Shown: positions 1 through 8,420 of the stretch, in pieces
Numbering within the stretch: the first letter of the stretch is position 1
Layout of the letters: the number at the start of each line of letters is the position of its first letter
NCBI GenBank assembly: GCA_038253885.1
Contig: JBBSGP010000004.1
Coordinates: 1 to 64,000, forward strand
Source: JALZAQ01 sp038253885
GTDB taxonomy: Bacteria; Gemmatimonadota; Gemmatimonadetes; Gemmatimonadales; Gemmatimonadaceae
Reading direction: 5' to 3'
Length of the DNA: 64,000 nucleotides
Notes under the pieces: generated by a model
Database searches by the model: none
What the model was told of the DNA's origin: nothing
What the model saw: the letters and a program-made list of their open reading frames with translations, nothing else
Translations under genes and position numbers: made by a program

Positions 1-605
1 CGGGCCGGTGCGAGCACCGGCGCCGGCGGTGGGAGAGCACGCCTGAAGATGAGCGCTCCATCGTCGATCACGCCGACAGGCCCGACGCCGGGACTCTCGA
101 ACGCGTCGAGCAGCTGCGTGTGGGCTTTCGTCACATCGATGCCCGCGAAGATCCGCCCCGACATCACCACCATCACTCCATAGCCGCGCGCTTCCGGGCT
201 GGCAGCCACGCGCACCGCGTCCAACAGGTTGGCGGGGCCATCCCATCCGAGGTCGCTGGCGGTCCGCATGGCGCCGGTGAACACCACGGGCTTCTCCGAC
301 TCGACTGAGCGCGCCACCAGGTAGGCGGTCTCCTCGAGCGAGTCTGTGCCGTGAGTGGCCACCACGCCGGCCACGTCGGGCCGCTCGAGGAGCTCGGCGA
401 TGCGACAACGGAGCGCCCACATGCGCTCGATGGTCATGTGGGGACCGGGGAACGCGCCCCACTCCTCCAGCTCGACGTCGGCAATATCTCCGATCCCCCG
501 CGTCGCGGCCACGATCTCACGCCCCGAGAGAGCCGGCACCGCGCCGCCCAGCGCCGCGTCATGACGCATCGAGATCGTTCCGCCCGTGAAGAGGAGCGGA
601 ATCAC
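1..605 (-). CDS. L-asparaginase, partial (C-terminus beyond left edge)
   Basis: Hydrolyses L-asparagine to aspartate and ammonia. The conceptual protein starts at a GTG at 605-603 and opens with LLFTGGTIS, the N-terminal Thr loop of the asparaginase/glutaminase family. It continues with the second active-site block (ATHGTDSLEET) and the downstream FTGAMR motif. The reading frame stays open to base 1, so the C-terminal part is missing. It is the last visible gene of the alaS-to-asparaginase series and begins about 28 bp after the SDR stop. No signal peptide is visible, which favours a cytoplasmic enzyme. The family assignment is firm; the subtype is not. Confidence 0.88.
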   Translation of the reverse strand, partial: MIPLLFTGGTISMRHDAALGGAVPALSGREIVAATRGIGDIADVELEEWGAFPGPHMTIERMWALRCRIAELLERPDVAGVVATHGTDSLEETAYLVARSVESEKPVVFTGAMRTASDLGWDGPANLLDAVRVAASPEARGYGVMVVMSGRIFAGIDVTKAHTQLLDAFESPGVGPVGVIDDGALIFRRALPPPAPVLAPA

Positions 606-633
606 AGGACCGGGCAGCGTTGGCGTGCTTTCT

Positions 634-1389
634 CTATCCGCACAGAACGCTGCCGCCGTTCACGTTCAGGATCTCGCCCGTGACGTGCCTGGCGAGGTCC
701 GAGCAGAGGAACACGATCGGACCGGCGATGTCGCGCGCCGATGCGATACGGCCGAGCGGGATCGCGGCGGCAATCTTCTCCTTGCCGCCGCTCGAGAACG
801 GAACCTCGCACATCTCGGTCTCCACCCAGCCTGGCGCGACCGAGTTGACGGTGATGTCGCGTGGCGCCAACTCCACCGCGAGCGACTTGACCAGGGCGAT
901 CAGCGCCCCCTTGGATGCGGCATAGTCGGCGTGCTGGGCTTCGCCACGCTGCCCGGCGGTGCTGGCCACCAGCACGATGCGGCCGCCTGGCGCCACGATC
1001 CGAGCTGCCGCCCGCGTCGTGAAGAACACGGCGTCCAGATTCTGAAGAATTGTGTGTCGCCACTGCGTGTCGGTCATCTCCGCCAGCGGCACATCCTCGG
1101 GCAGCCAGATTCCAGCGTTTCCGACGAAGATGTCGAGCCCGCCAAACTCGCGGTGGGCTCGCTCGAACAGGATCTCCGCCCCCTCCGCGGTCGAGATGTC
1201 GGCCGCCTGGCTGAACGCCCGCACACCGCGATCAGCCAGCTGTCTCACGACGTCGGCCGCATCCTGGTCCCGGCTCCGATAGCCGATGCCGACATCGGCC
1301 CCCGCCTCCGCCAGCAGCAGGGCCGTGGCGGCGCCGATACCGCGCGAGCCGCCAGTGACGATGGCGCGCCTTCCACGGAGGGAGATCAC
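634..1389 (-). CDS. Short-chain dehydrogenase/reductase (FabG-like, 251 aa)
   Basis: NAD(P)-dependent oxidoreductase of the classical SDR family. The glycine-rich cofactor motif TGGSRGIG is at residues 12-19 and NAG at 91-93. The catalytic set is Asn117, Ser143, Tyr156 and Lys160 (YAASK), so the active site is complete. The C-terminal stretch ending LNVNGGSVLCG is typical of FabG-like members. The GTG start at 1389 overlaps the gmhA stop (GTGA), indicating translational coupling. The substrate cannot be read from sequence. The neighbouring gmhA and PHP phosphatase might suggest sugar or envelope chemistry, but a FabG-like ketoacyl reductase role is equally possible. Confidence 0.85.
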   Translation of the reverse strand: MISLRGRRAIVTGGSRGIGAATALLLAEAGADVGIGYRSRDQDAADVVRQLADRGVRAFSQAADISTAEGAEILFERAHREFGGLDIFVGNAGIWLPEDVPLAEMTDTQWRHTILQNLDAVFFTTRAAARIVAPGGRIVLVASTAGQRGEAQHADYAASKGALIALVKSLAVELAPRDITVNSVAPGWVETEMCEVPFSSGGKEKIAAAIPLGRIASARDIAGPIVFLCSDLARHVTGEILNVNGGSVLCG

Positions 1390-1961
1390 AGATCACCCTC
1401 CACGAGCTCGCAGATCAGGTGCTCGATGCAGAGGTGGATCTCCTGGGCGCGGTCTGTCCGGGCGGTTGGCACGATGACGATGTGGTCCGCCATCGCGCGC
1501 AGCGCGCCGCCGTCCCCAGCCGAGAAGGCCAGCACGCGCATGTCGATCGCCCTGGCCGCTTCGGCGGCCCTCAGCACATTCGGTGAGTTGCCGCTGGTGG
1601 AATGGATGATGAGCAGATCGCCGGCGCGGCCGAGCGCCTCGACCTGGCGAGCGAAGATCTCGTCGAAGCCGAGGTCGTTGCCGGCGGCGGTGAGCAGAGA
1701 GCTGTCGGTGGTCAACGCCACGGCGGGATAGGCGCGGCGCTGTCGCATGTAGCGCACGACGTACTCGGTCGCGAGGTGCTGAGCATCGGCGGCGCTGCCC
1801 CCATTCCCGCAGAAGAAGAGCGTGCCACCGGCGCGCACCGTCGAGCGTACGAGATCGGCGGCGCGGGCGATCTCCTCCTGCATATGGTCGGCAACGCGAG
1901 TGGCCGTCTCCGCGAGCTCGCGCAGGGCGCGCGTCAGATCGGTGCCCCGGTCGCCACTCAT
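1386..1961 (-). CDS. gmhA: Sedoheptulose-7-phosphate isomerase (phosphoheptose isomerase), 191 aa
   Basis: SIS-domain isomerase that converts sedoheptulose 7-phosphate to D-glycero-D-manno-heptose 7-phosphate, the first step of ADP-heptose synthesis for LPS core. The phosphosugar-binding loop FFCGNGGSAADAQH is near residues 49-62, followed by a second Ser/Thr-rich loop HSTSGNSPNVL near 120-130 and the C-terminal helix HLCIEHLICE that supplies metal and active-site residues. Length matches GmhA. ATG at 1961 overlaps the stop of the upstream PHP phosphatase (ATGA). The LPS role agrees with lptD elsewhere in the window. Other single-SIS isomerases are less likely given the intact GmhA motifs. 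Confidence 0.9.
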   Translation of the reverse strand: MSGDRGTDLTRALRELAETATRVADHMQEEIARAADLVRSTVRAGGTLFFCGNGGSAADAQHLATEYVVRYMRQRRAYPAVALTTDSSLLTAAGNDLGFDEIFARQVEALGRAGDLLIIHSTSGNSPNVLRAAEAARAIDMRVLAFSAGDGGALRAMADHIVIVPTARTDRAQEIHLCIEHLICELVEGDL

Positions 1962-2722
1962 CGGGCCGGCGGTCCGAAGAGAAGCTCTCTGAGGCGAGCG
2001 CGCATTCCGCGGGCGACCTCCGGAATGGGCTGCACCGGGAGAACAGCCTGGCCGGAGAGGAGCCGCTCGGCGTTCACATGGGTCAGAACCCGCGCCTGTT
2101 CCTCCGCTCCGATCTCCCGGAGCCAGCGCTCGGCCGCCGCCAGCGAGCGCCGGTCGCCATGATTGTCGCTGGCGATGCAGTCGACCAATCCCTGCTCGAG
2201 GAGCGCGCGCGACAACTTGCTGCTGCTCTCGCCGCCGAGGATCATGATGGCATCCATCTGGACGACGGCCCCGACGTCTCGCCACTCGGCCACCTTCTCT
2301 GGAGTGCATCCCCAGTAGCGCTCGGGGTGGGCCAGCACCGGGACGACACCGCTCGAGCGAATCCGCGCGAGCTCCCGAGTCGATTCCCGAGGAATGCTCA
2401 TGCGGGGGAATTCAACAAGCGCCGCAGACGAGCCCGCGAGGTGCAGATCCGGAGAGCGCAGATCGGCGCCCGGGACGTCGAGCATGATCTCGAAGCCGAG
2501 ACGGAGCGCCGGGCGAGGCGGCGCCAGTCGAACGAGGTCGTCCAGGATCCGGAGATATTGCTCGACCGGCGCCCGTGCCGCGTCGGAGGCGCTGAGATGC
2601 GGTGTGCAGACCAGCAGATCCACCCCCTCGTCCCCGAAGCGCTGAAGCACTGGCAGGGAGATCTCCACCGATGGCGATCCGTCATCGACACCGGGAAGCA
2701 GATGCGAGTGGATGTCGATCAC
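1958..2722 (-). CDS. CpsB/CapC (YwqE)-family PHP-type tyrosine phosphatase, 254 aa
   Basis: Metal-dependent PHP-fold protein of the family that dephosphorylates tyrosine kinases controlling polysaccharide export. Metal-ligand motifs appear in order: DIHSHLLPGVDDG (residues 3-15), CTPHL (39-43), AHPERY (131-136) and ASDNHGD (184-190). The GTG start at 2722 overlaps the GGGPS stop (GTGA), and this start places the first histidine motif at the extreme N-terminus as the family expects. No matching BY-kinase or Wzc gene is visible, so its substrate here is unknown. The family is well supported; whether it acts on a protein or a small phosphorylated metabolite is open. Confidence 0.85.
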   Translation of the reverse strand: MIDIHSHLLPGVDDGSPSVEISLPVLQRFGDEGVDLLVCTPHLSASDAARAPVEQYLRILDDLVRLAPPRPALRLGFEIMLDVPGADLRSPDLHLAGSSAALVEFPRMSIPRESTRELARIRSSGVVPVLAHPERYWGCTPEKVAEWRDVGAVVQMDAIMILGGESSSKLSRALLEQGLVDCIASDNHGDRRSLAAAERWLREIGAEEQARVLTHVNAERLLSGQAVLPVQPIPEVARGMRARLRELLFGPPAR

Positions 2723-3447
2723 GAGCGAGCGGCAATGGCGAGATCCCTCACCACTCGCGGACCCTGACGCTCGAGCAGCGTTCCCACGACGACGATGTCG
2801 GCGCCCGCCTCGCGCGCCGACCGCACACCGGCGGCATCCCGTATTCCTCCTCCGACGAAGAGCGGACCTTTGCACGCTTCGCGCGCCGCTCGGATCAGAG
2901 GCGGGGCGACGGCCATCGTCGCTCCACTTCCCGCGTCCAGGTAGGCAGCGCGCATCCCGATCATCGATGCCGCTCTGATGTGCGCGGCCACGAGCTCTGG
3001 TTTGTTGCTCGGAAGCGGCCTGGTCTGGCTCACGGACTCGACCGACGTGACAGTGCCGCCATCCACGAGGCAATAGGCGGTGCTGATGACCTCGATGTGA
3101 GGGTGGCGTGCGAAGAACGGCACCGACCGCACATGCTCCTCGATCAGGTACTGGGCGTTGCGACCGGAGACGAGTGACAGCAGGAGCACGGCGTCCACAT
3201 CGGCCACGAGCTGCGCCGCGGTCGCGGGAAAGTGCAGCAAGGGGACGAGCGGCGCTCCGGCCTTGAGAGAGCGGGCAATGGCAACGGCGCCGTCGCCAGC
3301 ACCGAAGCTGTCGCCGAGCAGCAGCGCGACGACGCCCTCGTCGGCGGCGCGGGCGGCCAGCTCGCGAGCCGCGGCTGGGGTGCACCGCGCCGGATCGACG
3401 AGAACCGCGAGTCCACCGCGCTCGAGAAGACGTTCCCGAACGGTCAT
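2719..3447 (-). CDS. Geranylgeranylglyceryl/heptaprenylglyceryl phosphate synthase family (PcrB/GGGPS), 242 aa
   Basis: TIM-barrel prenyltransferase family joining a polyprenyl diphosphate to sn-glycerol 1-phosphate, the first ether-lipid step in archaea and a heptaprenyl variant in Bacillus. Recognised from the LLLSLVSGRNAQYLIEEHV block, the YLDAGSGA segment that follows the substrate-binding strand, and the C-terminal phosphate-binding VGGGIRD...ADIVVVGT. ATG at 3447 overlaps the upstream unknown gene by ATGA. The N-terminus (LVDPAR) is also family-like. I infer the reaction from family only; prenyl chain length and the glycerol phosphate stereoisomer used cannot be read. A polyprenyl diphosphate synthase lies at 20.2 kb. 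Confidence 0.8.
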   Translation of the reverse strand: MTVRERLLERGGLAVLVDPARCTPAAARELAARAADEGVVALLLGDSFGAGDGAVAIARSLKAGAPLVPLLHFPATAAQLVADVDAVLLLSLVSGRNAQYLIEEHVRSVPFFARHPHIEVISTAYCLVDGGTVTSVESVSQTRPLPSNKPELVAAHIRAASMIGMRAAYLDAGSGATMAVAPPLIRAAREACKGPLFVGGGIRDAAGVRSAREAGADIVVVGTLLERQGPRVVRDLAIAARS

Positions 3448-3785
3448 CGTTCGAGAACGGACGACCGCCCGCCCAGATCGCCGACGGAAGCGATCCGGCG
3501 AATCGCGCCATCAGCGCGAGCGTCGAGTGTGTCGGGCGAGTCGGCGCCCGCCTCGAAGGCGTAAGTGAGAAGTGCGTCGGCTGTCAGCAGGCTGAGCGCG
3601 CTGTCGCGCGTTGTGCATCCCCGCGCCAACACGTCGCGCAGGAGTTCCTCCGCGGCATCGATGCAAACGTCGGGAGCGAGACGGGCATCATCATCCATTG
3701 CGTCGCGAAGCGCGTCGCGCAGGCGGGCAGACAGCTCGTGCGGCGGAGCAGGCTCGCGCGCATCCAGCCATTCCGCCAGCGTCAC
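3444..3785 (-). CDS. Hypothetical protein, 113 aa
   Basis: I do not recognise this small, acidic, Ala- and Asp-rich protein. It reads as mostly helical, with no membrane segment, signal peptide, cysteine cluster or nucleotide-binding motif. It is held between alaS and the GGGPS-family gene by 4-bp overlaps on both sides (GTGA with the alaS stop, ATGA with the next start), so it is very likely translated. The GTG start at 3785 is chosen because of the overlap with the alaS stop. The C-terminal half (ALSLLTADALLTYAFEA) is the most protein-like part and may be a conserved helical core. Confidence 0.65.
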   Translation of the reverse strand: MTLAEWLDAREPAPPHELSARLRDALRDAMDDDARLAPDVCIDAAEELLRDVLARGCTTRDSALSLLTADALLTYAFEAGADSPDTLDARADGAIRRIASVGDLGGRSSVLER

Positions 3786-6520
3786 GCGGCCGCTCGAGCA
3801 AGCGCCGCGCGGACGACATCCGGCGCCTTGGCAAATACGTCCGCGAGCTTCGACGCGTCGGGAATGCCAGCCTGCGCCATGTGTGGCTTCCCACCACCCC
3901 GCCCTCCGCCGGCCGCCGCGATCTCGCGAATCAGCTCGTCCGCGCGCACTCCGCGCGCGCGCAGGTCGTCGGTGACGATCACGAGGAGAGAATTCTTTCC
4001 CTCGGCGAAGGTCGCCGCGAGCACGGCCACGCCGCTGCCGAGCCGCTCCCGCAACGCATCGCCGAGAGACTGTAGCTCCTTCACGTCGGCAGCCGACACT
4101 CGTCCCCTCACCAACTTGACGCCGCTGATCGCCTCGGCCCCAGCGACCAGCCGTTGGACCTCATCGCCCCCTCCCGAGGTGCGAATCGCCTCATCGAGAC
4201 GACGCTGAAGCGTGCGACGCTCCTCGATGAGCGCCTCGACCCGCCGCGGCACTCCTTCTTCCTGCACCTTCAGCAGATCGGCGAGGACGCGGAGCCGATG
4301 CTTCTCTTCCTTCATCATCTCGTAGGCCCGTGGCCCGGTCACCGCCTCGATCCTCCGCTGGCCAGCAGCAACTCCACTCTCGGCGACAATCCGGAACAGC
4401 GCGATCTGGCCGGTGGTGCGCGCGTGGGTACCGCCACACAGCTCCGAGGACAATCCCGGAATTGTGACGACGCGTACGACATCCCCGTACTTCTCACCGA
4501 AGAGCGCCATCGCACCGGCGCTGACAGCCTCGCGATACGGCTTCTCCTGGGTGACGACATCGAGATCCGCCCAGATTGCTCGATTCACCCACGCCTCGAC
4601 CTCGGCGATCTGGTCAGGCCGCAGCGGACCATGATGGGTGAAGTCGAAGCGGAGGCGGTCGGGGGCGACCAGAGAGCCGGCCTGATGGACCTGCTCGCCC
4701 ACGACCTGTCGGAGCGCTGCGTGAAGCAGATGGGTGGCCGTGTGGTTGCGCTCGGTGTCACGCCGGCGATCGGCCGGCACGCGCGCGACCACGACACCGA
4801 ACCGAAATTCGCCCTCCAACGCGCCCACGGGGACAGTGCGGCCGTCGACCTTCCGCACTTCCTCCACGACGACACGCCAGCCCTCCCCGACGATCTCTCC
4901 CTGATCCGAGATCTGACCACCGGATTCGGCATAGAAGGGAGACTCGCGAAGAGCGATGGCGACACGACCGCTCGCCATCCGGCGGACGGCGACCGCTTCC
5001 GTCTGGATCTCCAGCCGGTCGTAACCGACGAAGCCAGATGCCGACGTTGGAGCGGCGCTTCCGGCGGCGGGAACCGGGCGCTCCCATTGCTCCAGATCTC
5101 CCAACTCGTCTCCAGCGATCCCCAGGTCATGCCGCCCTTTTCGCTCTTCCCGCGACTGACGACGCTGCTCCCCGAGTGCTCGGTCGAAGCCGGCGATGTC
5201 GACGGTGTAGCCGCGCTCGCGCGCCATGAGCTCGGTCAGATCGATCGGGAACCCGAAGGTGTCGTACAGACGAAACGCGTCCTCTCCGGAGACCGTCCCG
5301 CGAATGTCGCTGCCTCCCTGCGTGGAGTGCCGCGGGGCAATCTGCTCGAAGCGCTGCATCCCGCCGCCGATGGTCGCCAGGAAGCGCTCCTCCTCCGCGC
5401 GGGTGCCATCGACGATATGACGGGCACGAGCCCGCAGCTCGGGGTACACACCGCTCATGCCGTCGATCACCGTTTCCACGACGTGGGTGAGCGTCGGCTC
5501 CGTGCGGCCGAGCAGCCAGGCGTGCCTCACCGCGCGGCGGAGAATCCGTCGAAGCACATAGCCCCGCCCTTCGTTGGACGGAAAGACACCATCCGCGAGC
5601 AGGAAAGCGACAGCGCGCGCGTGGTCGGCGATGACACGAAAGGAGGCCGGGTTTTGGCTTCCACGGTACTCGAGGCCCACCACCTGCTCGACCTTGGCGA
5701 TCAGCGGCGCGAACAGATCCGTGTGGAAGTTGCTCGTGACGCCCTGCATGGCGGCCGACAGGCGCTCGAGTCCCGCGCCGGTGTCGACGCTCGGCTTCGG
5801 CAGGGGCCGGAGAGCGCCGTCCGCCTGCCGATCATACTGCATGAACACGAGGTTCCATATCTCGAGAAAGCGCCCGGCCTCGGTGCCCTCGACGAAGGCG
5901 TCCGGCGCGAACTCGCGGTGCTGCATGTCGGTCCATTCGCCCTTCGCGTCCACGGGAAAGCGCCAGTCACGCGCGACGTGCGCGAGATCGATGAAGATCT
6001 CGGAGCACGGCCCGCATGGTCCGGTGTCGGCCATCTGCCAGAAGTTATCCTTCTCGCCGAGACCGTAGATCCGGGAATCCGGGAGCCCGGCCAGCTCCTT
6101 CCACAGGGCACGAGCCTCCTCGTCCTCGCGAAACACCGTGACGCGCAGGTGCTCGGGAGGCATCTCCAGCTCGGTGGTGACGAACTCCCACGCGAACCGG
6201 ATGGCGTCGCGCTTGAAGTAGTCGCCGAAGGAGAAATTGCCGAGCATCTCGAAGAACGTCTGATGGCGAGCCGTATGACCGACCTGCTCGAGGTCATTGT
6301 GTTTGCCCCCGGCCCGGACGCACTTCTGCGCCGTCGTCGCTCGGCGACCGAAATCCGGCTGCTCGAGGCCGAGGAACGCGCGCTTGAAGGGGACCATCCC
6401 CGCGTTCGTGAACAGAAGCGTCGGGTCGTCCACCGGAACCAGCGACGCACTGGGGCGCTCGACGTGCCGCTGCCGCACGAAGTAATCGAGAAAGCGACGG
6501 CGGATCTCTGAGGCCTGCAT
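3782..6520 (-). CDS. alaS: Alanyl-tRNA synthetase, 912 aa
   Basis: Charges tRNA-Ala. The N-terminal class II catalytic domain begins with the IRRRFLDYF helix and contains FTNAGMVPFK and the GCGPCSEIF-like segment TGPCGPCSEIF. The editing domain carries the zinc motif HTATHLLH followed by CGGTHA, needed to clear Ser-tRNA-Ala. The C-terminal DHHA1-type domain contains AAGGGRGGGKPHMAQAG. Full length for the family. ATG at 6520 gives the canonical start. It is preceded by a 60-bp gap with a small hairpin after recX, and its stop overlaps the next gene. All signature residues appear intact. Confidence 0.97.
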   Translation of the reverse strand: MQASEIRRRFLDYFVRQRHVERPSASLVPVDDPTLLFTNAGMVPFKRAFLGLEQPDFGRRATTAQKCVRAGGKHNDLEQVGHTARHQTFFEMLGNFSFGDYFKRDAIRFAWEFVTTELEMPPEHLRVTVFREDEEARALWKELAGLPDSRIYGLGEKDNFWQMADTGPCGPCSEIFIDLAHVARDWRFPVDAKGEWTDMQHREFAPDAFVEGTEAGRFLEIWNLVFMQYDRQADGALRPLPKPSVDTGAGLERLSAAMQGVTSNFHTDLFAPLIAKVEQVVGLEYRGSQNPASFRVIADHARAVAFLLADGVFPSNEGRGYVLRRILRRAVRHAWLLGRTEPTLTHVVETVIDGMSGVYPELRARARHIVDGTRAEEERFLATIGGGMQRFEQIAPRHSTQGGSDIRGTVSGEDAFRLYDTFGFPIDLTELMARERGYTVDIAGFDRALGEQRRQSREERKGRHDLGIAGDELGDLEQWERPVPAAGSAAPTSASGFVGYDRLEIQTEAVAVRRMASGRVAIALRESPFYAESGGQISDQGEIVGEGWRVVVEEVRKVDGRTVPVGALEGEFRFGVVVARVPADRRRDTERNHTATHLLHAALRQVVGEQVHQAGSLVAPDRLRFDFTHHGPLRPDQIAEVEAWVNRAIWADLDVVTQEKPYREAVSAGAMALFGEKYGDVVRVVTIPGLSSELCGGTHARTTGQIALFRIVAESGVAAGQRRIEAVTGPRAYEMMKEEKHRLRVLADLLKVQEEGVPRRVEALIEERRTLQRRLDEAIRTSGGGDEVQRLVAGAEAISGVKLVRGRVSAADVKELQSLGDALRERLGSGVAVLAATFAEGKNSLLVIVTDDLRARGVRADELIREIAAAGGGRGGGKPHMAQAGIPDASKLADVFAKAPDVVRAALARAAA

Positions 6521-6538
6521 GGGCGATAATATAGGCCG

Positions 6539-6554
6539 GCCGCGAAGTCGCGGC
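6539..6554 (-). other. Short hairpin between recX and alaS
   Basis: Two 7-bp arms (GCCGCGA / TCGCGGC) separated by AG form a perfect stem. In the direction of transcription the stem is followed by CGGCCTATATTATC, which contains a -10-like TATATT but no continuous U-tract. It could weakly attenuate recX-to-alaS read-through or be chance in GC-rich DNA. Confidence 0.3.
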
Positions 6555-6580
6555 TATCACCTGCGCGCTCTCGTCGGCGA

Positions 6581-7246
6581 TCAGACCGTGCTCTCGTGCT
6601 CCTCCGAATCCGATGCGGAAAAAAGCTGGGCCATCACGCGCCGGATATTGTCAGGCGAGTAGCCGCGACGCGCGAGAAACGAGTAGAGGCGGCGCCGGCG
6701 CGTCGGCTCGTCAGCCGATCTCAGAAGGTGAAGCTGCTTCCTCGCGATACGCTCGAGAGCCGCGCTCTCATCGATCGATTCGTCAGCGGTGACTTCCCGG
6801 ATGGCGGCATCCGCGACCTCGCGCGCGACGCCCCGCCGTGCGAGCTCCGTCTGTACGCGGCGAATCGAGAAGCCTGAGCTCGTGCTCTTGATCCGTGTGA
6901 ATTGCCGGGCGTACTCCGCATCATCGAGGTATCCGAGAGCGATGAGCCGCTCGATGGCACGATCCACGAAGCGCTCGGCCTCGCCCTTCCGCAGTAGATG
7001 CCGTCGTAGATCGCGCGCCGAGCGGGCGCGCGATGCCAGCATCTTCTGGGCGCGATCATACGTCAGGAGAGCAGACGACTCCTCGGACAGCGCCAACAGG
7101 TCGGGCTCCCCCAGATCGCGGCCCTGACGCAGAGCCAGACGGTCGGCAGCGTCCAACGTGAGGGTCGCGCACCGCTTTCCATCGACGTCCACGTCCACTC
7201 GACCAGCGTGCCTCGCAGCCGGCCTGATGTCGGTGATGACCGGCAC
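6581..7246 (-). CDS. recX: Regulatory protein RecX, 221 aa
   Basis: RecX binds RecA filaments and usually inhibits their extension. The N-terminal part is a short beta-rich region (VDVDVDGKRCATLTL), followed by three helical RecX repeats, including RARSARDLRRHLLRKG, ALGYLDDAEYARQFTR and RRGYSPDNIRRVM. Its position directly downstream of recA, 47 bp from the recA stop, supports the assignment. The start is set at the GTG at 7246, giving VPVITDIRPAAR. No convincing ribosome-binding site precedes it and an upstream start inside recA is possible but less likely. A reading frame extending into recA is open but not protein-like. Confidence 0.9.
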   Translation of the reverse strand: MPVITDIRPAARHAGRVDVDVDGKRCATLTLDAADRLALRQGRDLGEPDLLALSEESSALLTYDRAQKMLASRARSARDLRRHLLRKGEAERFVDRAIERLIALGYLDDAEYARQFTRIKSTSSGFSIRRVQTELARRGVAREVADAAIREVTADESIDESAALERIARKQLHLLRSADEPTRRRRLYSFLARRGYSPDNIRRVMAQLFSASDSEEHESTV

Positions 7247-7293
7247 TCGACGCTCGCGAGGCGGACGTGGTTGCGCGGGGGGGCGGGGCCGGC

Positions 7294-8337
7294 TCAGTCC
7301 TCCGCCGGCGTCGACTCCGCGTCGCCGAGACCACGGATGCCGAGCACCACTTTCACCTTCTCCTCGATCTCGGCCATCATCGCCGGATTGTCCTTGAGGA
7401 ACATCTTCGCGTTCTCTCTCCCCTGCCCGATGCGCTGGCCATTGTAGCTGTACCACGCGCCAGACTTCTCGATGATGTTGGACTCGGCGCCGATGTCCAC
7501 GAGCAGCGAGGTATGGCTGATCCCTTCGGCGTACATGATATCGAACTCGGCCTGCTTGAACGGCGGGGCGACCTTGTTCTTCACGACCTTCACCCGCACA
7601 TGCGACCCAATGACATCCTCCTTCTCCTTCACGGGCCCGATCCGGCGAATGTCCAGCCGGACCGACGCATAGAACTTGAGCGCCTTGCCGCCGGTGGTGG
7701 TTTCCGGGTTGCCGAACATCACCCCGATCTTCTCCCGAAGCTGATTGATGAAAACGACCGATGTCTTGGATCGCGCGATCGATCCCGTGAGCTTCCTGAG
7801 TGCCTGGCTCATCAGTCGCGCCTGCAGGCCGACGTGCGAATCGCCCATCTCTCCCTCGATCTCCGCCTTGGGCACGAGCGCGGCCACCGAGTCGATCACC
7901 ACGACGTCCACCGCCCCGGAGCGCACGAGGATCTCGCAGATCTCGAGCGCCTGCTCGCCGGTATCCGGCTGGGACACGAGCAGATTCTCGATGTCCACGC
8001 CGAGCTTGGCCGCATACTCCGTGTCGAGCGCATGCTCGGCGTCGATATAGGCCGCGACGCCTCCGGCGCGCTGCGCGTTCGCCACGACGTGAAGGCAGAG
8101 CGTTGTTTTGCCGCTCGACTCAGGGCCGTAGATCTCGGTGACGCGACCGCGAGGGATGCCGCCCACGCCGATCGCCGCATCGAGATTGATCGCCCCGGTT
8201 GAAATCGCCTCGACTCGGGCCCGCGGCGCGTCCGGTCCCATCTTCATGATCGATCCTTTGCCGCAGGTCTTCTCGATCTGCGCGATGGCCAGATTCAATG
8301 CCTTTTTCTTGTCGTCCTGGACCGTGGAAAGCGCCAT
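7294..8337 (-). CDS. recA: Recombinase A, 347 aa
   Basis: ATP-dependent strand-exchange protein of homologous recombination and SOS signalling. Walker A GPESSGKT is at residues 71-78, Walker B follows around VVVIDSVAAL, and the L2 DNA-binding region contains FINQLREKIGVMFGNPETTTGG. The C-terminal domain ends with an acidic tail (DAESTPAED), as is typical. Full length with an ATG start at 8337. A near-consensus promoter and a 14-bp palindrome lie just upstream (8396-8449), so this gene starts its own transcript, with recX behind it. Confidence 0.98.
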   Translation of the reverse strand: MALSTVQDDKKKALNLAIAQIEKTCGKGSIMKMGPDAPRARVEAISTGAINLDAAIGVGGIPRGRVTEIYGPESSGKTTLCLHVVANAQRAGGVAAYIDAEHALDTEYAAKLGVDIENLLVSQPDTGEQALEICEILVRSGAVDVVVIDSVAALVPKAEIEGEMGDSHVGLQARLMSQALRKLTGSIARSKTSVVFINQLREKIGVMFGNPETTTGGKALKFYASVRLDIRRIGPVKEKEDVIGSHVRVKVVKNKVAPPFKQAEFDIMYAEGISHTSLLVDIGAESNIIEKSGAWYSYNGQRIGQGRENAKMFLKDNPAMMAEIEEKVKVVLGIRGLGDAESTPAED

Positions 8338-8395
8338 CGTCTCATCCGCCTCTGTGATCGTGAGCCCGCGAGAATCCTGCGAATCTACCGCACCC

Positions 8396-8409
8396 GGAGA
8401 CGCGTCTCC
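8396..8409. promoter_or_regulatory. 14-bp perfect palindrome GGAGACGCGTCTCC in the recA leader
   Basis: The palindrome lies in the early transcribed region, starting about 12 bp downstream of the recA -10 element. A dimeric repressor bound here would block promoter clearance. It could also form an RNA hairpin in the recA leader. No match to the Bacillus or Escherichia LexA operator is evident. The regulator is unknown to me. Confidence 0.45.
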
Positions 8410-8420
8410 CAGTACCGAAC

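Noticed and set aside
602..1063. 153-codon minus-strand frame overlapping the SDR in another frame
   Set aside because: The SDR motifs lie in the other frame; this one has only Arg/Gly-rich sequence.
4154..6511. 785-codon open frame on the plus strand opposite alaS
   Set aside because: Antisense shadow typical of GC-rich coding DNA; no protein motif, and the minus-strand AlaS is complete and conserved.
6521..6580. Possible T-box or other riboswitch before alaS
   Set aside because: The gap is only 60 bp with one 7-bp hairpin and no T-box specifier or UGGN motif.
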